From an uncultured Candidatus Melainabacteria bacterium (GTDB taxonomy: Bacteria > Cyanobacteriota > Vampirovibrionia > Gastranaerophilales > Gastranaerophilaceae), in assembly GCA_947570135.1 (NCBI GenBank), contig CANOTP010000008.1:1-64000 (forward strand): a DNA stretch of 64,000 nucleotides. Direction: 5' to 3'. Numbering within the stretch: position 1 is the stretch's first letter; every line of letters starts with the position of its first letter. Below are positions 1 to 8,110 of the stretch, piece after piece. The notes beneath the pieces were generated by a model, which did not search any database, was not told where the DNA came from, and worked only from the letters and a program-made list of their open reading frames with translations. The position numbers and the translations under genes were made by a program.

Positions 1-340
1 AGATGAGCACGCGTCGGCAAGACGATGAGTCTTGACGCAAGTGAGAACGGCGGCGTTTAATGCGAGGCGGGAAGGATGATGAGCAGAGCCGCGAGCGGTA
101 GCGAGAGATGAGCACGCGTCGGCAAGACGATGAGTCTTGACGCAAGTGAGAACGGCGGCGAGAGATGAGCAAGTCAAGCAGGAATGGAACATAATATGGC
201 GACGTAGGAGTGCATGGTGTAGCCCGAGCACATCATGAGCACTAAGGCAAGTGAGTCGTTGCAAAGGTAAGCGTAGGCGTTTAATGCGCAGTGCTGGAAA
301 TGTAAGCGGCTTAACAACATTTTTATTTCTATGCTAATAT
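1..340. repeat. GC-rich non-coding repeat region at window edge
   Basis: A perfect 55-bp direct repeat lies at 1-55 and 106-160 (105-bp period). Shorter echoes follow: ATGAGCA at 3, 79, 108, 165 and 235; GCAAGTGAG at 37, 142 and 247; GCGTTTAATGCG near 53 and 278. The stretch is far richer in G and C than the rest of the window. Each ATGAGC opens a 9-11 codon mini-frame that soon stops. On the minus strand a frame from an ATG at 192 stays open to the window edge, but its translation is only the repeat read twice (AAVLTCVKTHRLADACSS) and is not protein-like. Only two full units are visible and there are no spacers, so this is not a CRISPR array. Function unknown. Confidence 0.7.
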
Positions 341-346
341 TTATTT

Positions 347-976
347 ATGGAAGATATAGGAAAAGTCGTAAAATTATTACAGGATGCAAAACAGCCGCAA
401 AGTGAGTTTGTTAAGCTTATGGATTCGTTTAAGAATCCTTATTTGGTTTTAATTGCCTGCATTTTAAGTTTAAGAACGAATGACAGAACCACATATCCTG
501 CAACTTTAAGAATGCTTGAGCTTGCCAAAACCCCGCAAGAAATGATGGGGGTAAATGAGGAGGACTTAGCTAAGGCAATTTATCCTGTCGGGTTTTACAA
601 AAACAAAGCTGGTCAGATTATTGAATTATCAAGGCTTATTGTTGAAAAATATGACGGCAGGGTGCCTGATAGTATCGATGAACTTTGTAAATTTCGCGGG
701 GTTGGCAGAAAAACCGCGAATTTGGTTATGACTTTAGGTTTTGGGGTTCCTGCAATTTGTGTGGATGTTCACGTCCACCGTATTTTTAACCGTTTGGGAT
801 ATTTAAAGACCAAAAATCCTGAAGAAACCGAGTTTGCGTTAAGAGAAAATTTGCCTGTTGAATATTGGATTCCGATAAATTCTTTGCTTGTAACACACGG
901 GCAAAATGTTTGCAAACCGATAAAACCTCAATGTGACAAGTGTCCTGTTGCGAATTACTGTAAGAAAATAATATAA
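347..976 (+). CDS. nth: Endonuclease III (DNA glycosylase/AP lyase)
   Basis: This base-excision-repair enzyme removes oxidised pyrimidines and nicks the abasic site. The 209-aa length is normal. The helix-hairpin-helix GVGRKTANLV gives the catalytic lysine K122, and VDVHVHRIFNRLGY gives the catalytic aspartate D140. The C-terminal [4Fe-4S] ligands C189, C196, C199 and C205 have the standard C-x6-C-x2-C-x5-C spacing. The early LSLRTND segment is closer to the archaeal-type LSxRTxD than to the E. coli LSAQ form. It is the first gene after the GC-rich repeats and appears monocistronic; the next gene starts about 60 bp later. Confidence 0.93.
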   Translation: MEDIGKVVKLLQDAKQPQSEFVKLMDSFKNPYLVLIACILSLRTNDRTTYPATLRMLELAKTPQEMMGVNEEDLAKAIYPVGFYKNKAGQIIELSRLIVEKYDGRVPDSIDELCKFRGVGRKTANLVMTLGFGVPAICVDVHVHRIFNRLGYLKTKNPEETEFALRENLPVEYWIPINSLLVTHGQNVCKPIKPQCDKCPVANYCKKII

Positions 977-1019
977 CAAAATTGTAATAAATAGCATTTT
1001 GGTTGAGTTGTGTGTTAGC

Positions 1020-1035
1020 ATACCTTCGGAGGTAT
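1020..1035 (+). promoter_or_regulatory. Hairpin occluding the Shine-Dalgarno of the DUF2339 gene
   Basis: ATACCT-TCGG-AGGTAT can form a 6-bp stem with a tetraloop. Its 3' arm and loop contain the GGAGG ribosome binding site (1028-1032) of the gene starting at 1040. If it folds in the mRNA it would hide the site. No terminator-like T tract follows. It may be a translational control hairpin or chance. Confidence 0.4.
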
Positions 1036-1039
1036 GGTT

Positions 1040-3073
1040 ATGTCTTTAGTCTTAGCTTTGATATGTTTTATATGGCTTTTGGTTATTCAGCAAAGATTGG
1101 ATAAAATTTCTGTTAAGCTGGATTTGTTGTCTAAGAGCGGGAATGAAACTCAGATTAAAGTCGACCCTAAAGTTGAAATAACACAGGAAGAGCCTCCTGT
1201 TGAAGAAAAATATGTGGAAACGGTGACAGAACCTCTAAAGACGGAACCTGTATCTTCTGTTAAGTACCCGTTTGAGAAACAACCTCAAAAAAGTGATTTG
1301 CAGGGTGTGTTTTTAGGTAATATCTTTAATAAAATCGGTGCATTGGCAATTATTATTGCAATGATTATTTTGATAAAACTTGTATCTCCGTTTATTGTTA
1401 TTACCCCTTTGATGAAAGTAATTTTCGGCTTCGCGGTAGGCGGAGGAATGGCGCTTGGAGCTTTGTATATGCATCGCAAAGATGAGTTGAAAGGATATTC
1501 TGAGGTTTTATTGGGCACGGGGTTTGCGACTTTGTTTATTACGACATTTTGCGCGTATTCAATGTTTCATATCTTTAATTCGGTTGCAGCAATTACTCTT
1601 GGAGCGATTTTATTATTCGCAACATTTGTTATAGCTCAGCAGATGAAAACGGTTTCAATGCTTGTAATCGGATTAATTGGCGGATATTTAACTCCGTGTT
1701 TTTCGGGAGTTAAGTATGAAGTTGCTCTAGGGTATTTAATATTTTTAAATTTGGTGTCTTTAATATTTACTTTAAGAAATGAGCGTTTCAATTGGCTTAA
1801 CTGCGTAAATCTTCTTATTACTATGTTCGCGTTTTGCCCTTATGTGGTTGAACCTGCAAAACCGTTATTTCCGCTTACGTTATGGGGAATCTATATAATT
1901 TATGATTTGCTGCGTAACAAAAACAATAAGGTTGATACTGCGTTGACTTTTATAAATTATGTTGTGTTAACGTTGTTTTCGGTAATTTTATTTAGAAGTA
2001 TTCATAACTATATAGGATATTTGCTTTTAGGTACAGGTTTGGTTTATAGTGTATCGGCTTGTTATTCATACAAATTGCAAAATACTCTTTATAAAAACTA
2101 TGTTTACTTTATGTTGCTTAACCTTTGGTTAGGAGTATATTTCTTATTACCTGATGTTCTTTCCGTGTTTGTCTGGTCGTTGGCGGCTGTTATTTTGGCT
2201 GGAGCGATTAATTCAAAAGGTTTAAAATTCTTAAATCCTGCTTTTGTTTGGTATTTAGGTACGGCTGTTGCGGGAACTTTTCTGGCAAAATATGACGGAC
2301 AATTCTGCCTGTTTGCTAAATATATGCCTTTAGTTAATATGAGAACACTTGTATTTTCTTTTCCGATACTTGCAACTTTTATATCAGCTATGATGTTTGA
2401 AGAAGCTAAGGATGAAAAGTCTTTTAATTTATTGTTATTTAACGGAGTTTCTTTGATTTATCTGTATTTGGTCGGAGAGTTAAACTTTTTGAATTTAAAT
2501 AAAGGTATTTTATATTCAATGTTAGGTTTTATTTATGCTGTAAATTGCAGGTTATTATATAAATCTAACAATTGTATGTTGTTTAATGTTGTAAGTTGGG
2601 TAATTTACGGATTTTCTCTGTTAATATTACTCATTAGCGGAATTGATTATCATACACAAACGGGATATGTTCCAGTACTTAACTTAAAAGTTGCGGCTTA
2701 TGTTCTTTCAATTTATGCAACTTTAACTTTAGGTAAACATGATTTATTGAAATATTTGGCGGTGTTTTTAGGATTTTTGCTTGTGCAAGCTGAAAGTGTG
2801 GGGGCGGCTTATTTACACAGTAATATGAGTTATATTATTTCTCTTTCTTGGGTATTATATTCGGGTGCGGTTACCGTATGCGGAATTTTATCAGAGCGTC
2901 GTTATTTGATTAATTCAGGTATAGCCATAATTATATTAACAATATTCAGGATATTTATATTTGATTTGGCTAAAGTTGATGCGCTGTATAAGCTTATTGC
3001 ATTTTTGGCTTTAGGTATAATTTTGATGTATGTATCCTACCTTTATACAACCCATCAAAAGAAATTGAAGTAA
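1040..3073 (+). CDS. DUF2339 family polytopic membrane protein
   Basis: This is a 677-aa, very hydrophobic protein. It has one N-terminal membrane helix, a charged glutamate- and proline-rich linker (about residues 35-85), then a long run of membrane helices starting with the conserved GNIFNKIGALAIIIAMIILI block. The pattern (helix, linker, large membrane domain with GGYLTPCF) matches the DUF2339 family of predicted membrane proteins, whose function is unknown. An ATG at 1034 lies only 1 nt from the GGAGG box, so the ATG at 1040 (7-nt spacing) is the better start. No operon partner is seen; hndA begins about 120 bp downstream. Confidence 0.8.
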   Translation: MSLVLALICFIWLLVIQQRLDKISVKLDLLSKSGNETQIKVDPKVEITQEEPPVEEKYVETVTEPLKTEPVSSVKYPFEKQPQKSDLQGVFLGNIFNKIGALAIIIAMIILIKLVSPFIVITPLMKVIFGFAVGGGMALGALYMHRKDELKGYSEVLLGTGFATLFITTFCAYSMFHIFNSVAAITLGAILLFATFVIAQQMKTVSMLVIGLIGGYLTPCFSGVKYEVALGYLIFLNLVSLIFTLRNERFNWLNCVNLLITMFAFCPYVVEPAKPLFPLTLWGIYIIYDLLRNKNNKVDTALTFINYVVLTLFSVILFRSIHNYIGYLLLGTGLVYSVSACYSYKLQNTLYKNYVYFMLLNLWLGVYFLLPDVLSVFVWSLAAVILAGAINSKGLKFLNPAFVWYLGTAVAGTFLAKYDGQFCLFAKYMPLVNMRTLVFSFPILATFISAMMFEEAKDEKSFNLLLFNGVSLIYLYLVGELNFLNLNKGILYSMLGFIYAVNCRLLYKSNNCMLFNVVSWVIYGFSLLILLISGIDYHTQTGYVPVLNLKVAAYVLSIYATLTLGKHDLLKYLAVFLGFLLVQAESVGAAYLHSNMSYIISLSWVLYSGAVTVCGILSERRYLINSGIAIIILTIFRIFIFDLAKVDALYKLIAFLALGIILMYVSYLYTTHQKKLK

Positions 3074-3191
3074 TTTACTTGCTTTTTGGGTATAAATTGT
3101 GCTATTGTGTAATTATTAATTGCCATGTCTTTTAGTGTACAAACAAGGCAATTGCGGGTTAATACAATTGAATATTACAGGAGTTTGGTAA

Positions 3192-3686
3192 ATGAGTGTA
3201 AAAGAATCTCACAAAATCGACACTGCGAAGCTGGATTCTATTATTGAAGCGTGCGGCGCCAAAAAGTCCAACTTGATTGCGATTTTACAAAAAGTTCAGG
3301 AAGAGTACAGATACCTGCCTGAAGGTGCGTTAATTTACATTGGTACAAAAATGGAAGGACTTTCACCTGCTACGGTGTTTGGTGTTGCAACTTTTTATGC
3401 CCAATTTTCATTAGATCCGAAAGGTAAATATGAAATCAAGGTTTGTGATGGAACAGCATGTCACGTTAGAGGCTCAATGCCTGTGTTAAATGCCATAAAA
3501 GCTCATTTGAATCTTAACGACGGTCAAATGACAACTCCTGATGGGTTATTTTCTTTAGAAACCGTAAGTTGTCTTGGAGCCTGCGGGTTAGCTCCCGTGT
3601 GTGTTATAAATGATAAAGTTCATCCGCAGATGACATCTGACGCGATTAAAGTTATTTTAGATACTCTTTTGAATGGAGAAAGATAA
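3192..3686 (+). CDS. hndA: [FeFe] hydrogenase subunit A, NuoE-like [2Fe-2S] protein
   Basis: 164-aa thioredoxin-fold [2Fe-2S] protein of the NuoE/HndA family. The cluster ligands are C85, C90, C127 and C131 in CDGTAC and CLGAC. It is the small electron-transfer subunit of a cytoplasmic NAD(P)-linked hydrogenase. It is followed with 1-nt spacing by the NuoF-like subunit and then by the catalytic subunit, a typical HndA-C-D or HydC-B-A arrangement. A 7-bp inverted repeat (AATTGCC at 3118 and GGCAATT near 3147) lies in the roughly 120-bp leader. I could not recognise a convincing Rex operator there. Confidence 0.9.
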   Translation: MSVKESHKIDTAKLDSIIEACGAKKSNLIAILQKVQEEYRYLPEGALIYIGTKMEGLSPATVFGVATFYAQFSLDPKGKYEIKVCDGTACHVRGSMPVLNAIKAHLNLNDGQMTTPDGLFSLETVSCLGACGLAPVCVINDKVHPQMTSDAIKVILDTLLNGER

Positions 3687-3687
3687 T

Positions 3688-5550
3688 ATGGAAAATACAA
3701 CACTAAGTATTGATATTAAAAATGAACAGCTAAAGGCCCAGGAAGAAATCAAATCTCAGGGATTAAGAGTATTGGTTTGTGCAGGAACAGGTTGTGTTGC
3801 AAACGGTTCATTAGAAATTATTGAAAAGTTTAAAGAATTAGGAGCTGATGTTTCTGTTTTAACTGATTACGATAAAATGACCATTATCCCAACAGGGTGT
3901 CACGGTTTTTGCGAGCAAGGAGTTTTGGTTAGCATTCCAGATAAGCACGTAACTTATGTAAAAGTTAAGCTTGCGGATGTTGAGGAAATTTATGAAAGTC
4001 ATATTAAAAACAATAAACCTGTTGAAAGACTTTTGTATACCGACCCGAGAACCCATGAAAAAATTCATAAAAGTGAAGAAATTAATTTTTATGCTAAACA
4101 AACCCGTACGGCATTAGCTAATTGCGGTCATATTAACGCAGAATGTATTGATGAAGCAATTGCTGTTCGTGGTTATGAAGCTTTAGCAAATGTAATAGCT
4201 GAAAATAATCCTGACGCTGTTATTGAAACGATTGAAAAGTCAGGCTTAAGAGGTCGTGGCGGCGGCGGTTTCCCTACCGGTCGTAAATGGAGATTTACTG
4301 CTGCAAACAGAGGCGGAAAGTCTTATGTTGTTTGTAACGGTGATGAAGGCGACCCTGGTGCGTTTATGGACAGATCGGTTATGGAAGGTGACCCGCACAA
4401 ACTTTTAGAAGGTATTGCAATTGCGGCTTTTGCAATCGGTGCTGATGAAGCTTATATTTATGTAAGAGCAGAATATCCGCTTGCAATTAAACGTTTAAGA
4501 AAAGCTATAAAAGATGCCGAAGAACGTCATTATTTGGGTAAAAACATTCTGGGTTCCGATTTTAATCTGGAAATCCATATTAAAGAAGGCGCGGGAGCAT
4601 TTGTTTGCGGTGAAGAAACTGCGCTTATCGCATCAATAGAAGGAGAACGCGGTATGCCAAGACCAAAACCGCCTTTCCCTGCAAATAAAGGTTTGTTTGG
4701 AAGACCGACTCTTATCAATAACGTAGAAACTCTTGCTAATGTTCCCGTTATTATGCTGAAAGGTGCTGATTGGTTTGCATCAATGGGTACCGAAACTTCA
4801 AAAGGTACAAAAACTTTTGCGCTGACGGGTGAAGTAAATAATACGGGCTTAATTGAGGTTCCTATGGGAACAACACTTCGCGAGATTATCTTTGATATCG
4901 GTGGCGGAGTTCGTAACGGTAAGAAGTTTAAGGCCGTTCAAATCGGAGGACCGTCTGGCGGATGTTTGACAGAAGAACATCTTGATATTCCTATGGATTA
5001 CGATAACTTAATCAAGGCAGGCGCTATGGTTGGTTCAGGCGGACTTGTTGTAATGGCGGAAGATACTTGTATTGTTGAAGTTGCAAGATTTTTCATGAAT
5101 TTTACACAGCACGAAAGCTGCGGAAAATGTGTTCCTTGCCGTGAAGGTACAAAAAATATGCTCAAAATCTTGGAAAAGATTGTTGCAGGTAAAGGTGAAA
5201 TGAGCGATATTGATTTATTGGAAGATTTAGCTCAAGCAGTTAAAGACGGTTCGCTTTGCGGACTTGGAAAAACTGCTCCAAATCCTGTACTTTCAACTTT
5301 GAAATACTTCAAAGACGAATATATTGCTCACATTAAGGATAAAAAATGTCCTGCGGGTGTTTGTACTGCAATGAAAAAGATTGTTATTGACGAAAATCTT
5401 TGTAAAGGTTGTACAAAATGTGCAAGAACTTGTCCTGTCGGGGCAATTTCAGGTACCGTTAAACAGCCTCACCATATTGATCAATCTAAATGTATTAAAT
5501 GTGAAGCCTGCTTAACTAATTGTCCGTTTAAGGCAATCGTATTGGAATAA
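3688..5550 (+). CDS. hndC: [FeFe] hydrogenase flavoprotein subunit, NuoF-like
   Basis: 620-aa NAD(P)H- and FMN-binding subunit of the hydrogenase complex. Domains in order: an N-terminal thioredoxin-like [2Fe-2S] domain (C31, C36, C71, C75); the NuoF core with the glycine-rich GRGGGGFPTGRKW nucleotide-binding loop (about 189-201); an SLBB region; the NuoF [4Fe-4S] site (C478, C481, C484, C524); and a C-terminal 2x[4Fe-4S] ferredoxin domain (C572 to C612). An upstream ATG at 3673 overlaps hndA. The ATG at 3688, 8 nt after GGAGA and 1 nt after the hndA stop, is preferred. This architecture is that of flavin-containing trimeric hydrogenases, several of which bifurcate electrons between NADH and ferredoxin. 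Bifurcation here is an inference. Confidence 0.92.
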   Translation: MENTTLSIDIKNEQLKAQEEIKSQGLRVLVCAGTGCVANGSLEIIEKFKELGADVSVLTDYDKMTIIPTGCHGFCEQGVLVSIPDKHVTYVKVKLADVEEIYESHIKNNKPVERLLYTDPRTHEKIHKSEEINFYAKQTRTALANCGHINAECIDEAIAVRGYEALANVIAENNPDAVIETIEKSGLRGRGGGGFPTGRKWRFTAANRGGKSYVVCNGDEGDPGAFMDRSVMEGDPHKLLEGIAIAAFAIGADEAYIYVRAEYPLAIKRLRKAIKDAEERHYLGKNILGSDFNLEIHIKEGAGAFVCGEETALIASIEGERGMPRPKPPFPANKGLFGRPTLINNVETLANVPVIMLKGADWFASMGTETSKGTKTFALTGEVNNTGLIEVPMGTTLREIIFDIGGGVRNGKKFKAVQIGGPSGGCLTEEHLDIPMDYDNLIKAGAMVGSGGLVVMAEDTCIVEVARFFMNFTQHESCGKCVPCREGTKNMLKILEKIVAGKGEMSDIDLLEDLAQAVKDGSLCGLGKTAPNPVLSTLKYFKDEYIAHIKDKKCPAGVCTAMKKIVIDENLCKGCTKCARTCPVGAISGTVKQPHHIDQSKCIKCEACLTNCPFKAIVLE

Positions 5551-5573
5551 TCAAATAATAAGGAATTATAAAA

Positions 5574-7325
5574 ATGACAGATAAAAAGACTTTATTTATA
5601 GATGGCAAAGAGGTTGAATTTACTGATGAACCGAATTTGCTTGAAGTAATCAGAAAAGCAGGCATGAATGTTCCAACATTCTGTTACCGACCTGATTTAT
5701 CCTCTTTTGGGGCTTGCAGAATGTGTGTTGTAGAAGTTGAAGGTCGAGGGATTCAATCATCTTGTACGATGCCGCCAGAAAACGGTTTAAAAATTCATCT
5801 GAATACCGAAAAAACAAGACGTATCAGAAAAACAGTTTTGGAGTTGTTACTTGCTAACCACGACAGAAAATGCTTAACTTGTGAAAGAAACGGTAACTGT
5901 GAATTACAGCAATACGCTCAGGATTACGGTATCACAGATATAAGATTCCCTGATAAAGCGCTGGATGATTATCTTCCTGTTGACGATTCAAGCCCGTCAC
6001 TTGTTCGTGATCCAAATAAATGTATTCTTTGCGGAGCGTGTGTAAGAGCATGCTCAGAGTTTCAAGGGCATTCGGTTTTAGGGTTTGCCAATCGCGGATC
6101 AAAAACCCTTGTTCAACCAATGAACGGAAGACCTTTAGGTCAGGTCGATTGTGTAAACTGCGGTCAATGTGCTGCAGTTTGCCCGACGGGTGCTTTAAGT
6201 ATCAAAAACGAAACCGATAAGGTTTGGGCAGAAATTACCAATCCGAATAAAACTGTAGTTGTTCAAATGGCTCCTGCAACCCGTGTTGCTTTAGGTGAAA
6301 TGTTTGGACTTAGCGCGGGTGAAAACACAATCGGTTTGATGAACGCCGCATTAAGACGAATCGGATTTAATCTCATATTTGATACAAATTTCTCTGCTGA
6401 CTTAACTATTATGGAAGAAGCATCTGAGTTTCTTGAAAGATTAAAATCAGGTAAAAATTTACCGCTATTTACATCTTGCTGTCCTGCTTGGGTAAAATAT
6501 TTGGAAGATCAGCATCCTGATATGTTACATCATCTTTCAACATGCAAATCTCCGATGAGTATGCTATCACCTGTTTTGGTTGATTTGGTTCCGAAGTATT
6601 TCAATGTTGAGCGTGAAAATTTAGTAGTTGTTGCGATTATGCCTTGTACTGCTAAAAAGTATGAGTGCAAACGTCCTGAAATGTACAGAAACGGAAGACC
6701 TGATACTGATTACGTATTAACAACCCAGGAACTCGGTAAGATGATTAAAGCTGCGGGAATTGACTTTAAGTCTTTGCAACCTGAGGCAAATGATTCTCCG
6801 TTTGGAGAATACTCAGGCGCAGGTACAATTTTCGGCGCTTCAGGCGGTGTTGCTGAAGCTGCTGCTCGTACGGCGTATGAATTTGCTACGGGTGAACAAC
6901 TTAACGATGTTGATATTAAGCAAATGAGAGGAACTTCAAGCCGTTCAAAAACCATTGAACTTGATATAAAAGGTCAAAAGCTTGTAGTAAGAGTCGTTTC
7001 AACTCTTGTAGAAGCTGAAAAGGCTATCCGTGAAATTAAAGAAGGAAGAGCTGATTTTCAATTGCTGGAAGTTATGGCATGTCCGGGAGGATGTGTTAAC
7101 GGAGGCGGACAACCAAGAAGCTGTGATAACTCTCATACAAAAGAAGAACGTGCAGAAGGTCTTTACAAAGAAGATAACGAACTTCCTCTTCGTAAATCTC
7201 ACACAAATCCTTCAATCCAAAAACTTTATCAAGAGTATTTGGAACACCCGGGCTCTCATAAATCTCACGAGATTTTGCATACTGTCTATACCGATAGGTT
7301 TGCAGGTTCTTATAAAGATATTTAG
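5574..7325 (+). CDS. hndD: [FeFe] hydrogenase catalytic subunit
   Basis: 583-aa catalytic subunit that reduces protons to H2 or oxidises H2. It has an N-terminal [2Fe-2S] domain (C37, C48, C51, C64), a His-Cys [4Fe-4S] site (H96, C100, C103, C109) and two [4Fe-4S] clusters (C150-C160 and C193-C203). The H-cluster domain carries all three signatures: TSCCPAW (C302/C303), MPCTAKKYE (C358) and MACPGGCVNGGGQP (C503/C507). The C-terminal small-subunit domain is present. All catalytic ligands are intact, so the enzyme is predicted active. The HydE/F/G maturases needed for the H-cluster are not in this window. It ends at TAG, 6 nt before a strong terminator. Confidence 0.95.
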   Translation: MTDKKTLFIDGKEVEFTDEPNLLEVIRKAGMNVPTFCYRPDLSSFGACRMCVVEVEGRGIQSSCTMPPENGLKIHLNTEKTRRIRKTVLELLLANHDRKCLTCERNGNCELQQYAQDYGITDIRFPDKALDDYLPVDDSSPSLVRDPNKCILCGACVRACSEFQGHSVLGFANRGSKTLVQPMNGRPLGQVDCVNCGQCAAVCPTGALSIKNETDKVWAEITNPNKTVVVQMAPATRVALGEMFGLSAGENTIGLMNAALRRIGFNLIFDTNFSADLTIMEEASEFLERLKSGKNLPLFTSCCPAWVKYLEDQHPDMLHHLSTCKSPMSMLSPVLVDLVPKYFNVERENLVVVAIMPCTAKKYECKRPEMYRNGRPDTDYVLTTQELGKMIKAAGIDFKSLQPEANDSPFGEYSGAGTIFGASGGVAEAAARTAYEFATGEQLNDVDIKQMRGTSSRSKTIELDIKGQKLVVRVVSTLVEAEKAIREIKEGRADFQLLEVMACPGGCVNGGGQPRSCDNSHTKEERAEGLYKEDNELPLRKSHTNPSIQKLYQEYLEHPGSHKSHEILHTVYTDRFAGSYKDI

Positions 7326-7330
7326 CACTA

Positions 7331-7362
7331 AAAAATCCCTCTCATACCAGAGAGGGATTTTT
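7331..7362. terminator. Bidirectional terminator between hndD and the Skp gene
   Basis: A perfect 13-bp stem, AAAAATCCCTCTC / GAGAGGGATTTTT, with loop ATACCA and T tracts on both strands, lies between two convergent genes. Confidence 0.93.
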
Positions 7363-7377
7363 ATTATCTGATTAAAG

Positions 7378-7830
7378 TTATTTTACAACTTTTTTGATGT
7401 CTTCAGTTATGTCTTTTCCGCCGTATAAAACGATACCTTTACTTAACACAACATCATAGCCTTGAGCTTTTGCGTGTGATTCGATTTGCTGAGAAATAGA
7501 TGCGTCGATTGCCTTTAATTTTTCAGCGTAATCTTTGTCCATTTTATCTTTTTTAGCTTGAAGTTCTTTTGTGTATTTTTCATCTGCCGCTTTTTTCTTA
7601 TTAGCGTCTGTCATACTTGCGATATCTTTTCTTGCTTTTTCGATGAACTTCATAATTTCATCGGCTTTAGCCTGTTGTTCTTTTTTCAATGCTTGCACCT
7701 GAGCTGAGGCGTTAACAACTTGAGGTACATCAACAACTGCAACAGTCACTTCTGCAGCTTGAACGGTATTAAGTGTTAATGCGCCTAAAATTGCCAAAGT
7801 AAATGCAAATAAACCTAAATTTCTCTTCAT
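7378..7830 (-). CDS. OmpH/Skp-family periplasmic chaperone
   Basis: 150-aa secreted protein. It has a signal peptide (residues 1-25, ending VQAA) followed by VAVVDVPQVVNAS, the short beta strand that opens Skp. A long lysine-, alanine- and glutamate-rich helical region (about 45-115) forms the tentacle, and the protein ends in YDVVLSKGIVLYGGKDITEDI, the usual Skp closing strand. Skp trimers hold unfolded outer-membrane proteins in the periplasm, which fits the divergent TpsB-type barrel gene next door. The shared 280-bp intergenic region is AT-rich and presumably holds both promoters. Confidence 0.85.
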   Translation of the reverse strand: MKRNLGLFAFTLAILGALTLNTVQAAEVTVAVVDVPQVVNASAQVQALKKEQQAKADEIMKFIEKARKDIASMTDANKKKAADEKYTKELQAKKDKMDKDYAEKLKAIDASISQQIESHAKAQGYDVVLSKGIVLYGGKDITEDIKKVVK

Positions 7831-8110
7831 AATTATCTCTCCTTTTTAACAAAATCATATTAGCACAAAATCTTAAATTTTCCACTTAGTAATCCATTTG
7901 ATTTATTTTTTTTGTAATAACTTTACATGATTTTTGTAATCTTGTATAATGTGTTAGTAGGTAAAAAATATATACAGATTTAATTTTTGTAAAGATATGG
8001 TAACAAAAATTAAAAAAAGGTTTTTATTTAACTATAATCGTAACACAATATATACTAGAAAGATATATAAACAGATATACAATTACATAATATAGAAGGT
8101 GAATAATACA

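Noticed and set aside
1-170. Possible CRISPR array in the 55-bp repeats
   Set aside because: Only two full units, repeat too long, intervening sequence itself contains repeat pieces, and no cas genes nearby.
1-192. Minus-strand open frame from an ATG at 192 to the window edge
   Set aside because: The translation is the DNA repeat read twice, with Cys/Ala/His/Ser-rich low complexity and no ribosome binding site.
3074-3191. Rex operator before hndA
   Set aside because: TTGTG-like half sites exist but do not form the expected inverted repeat.
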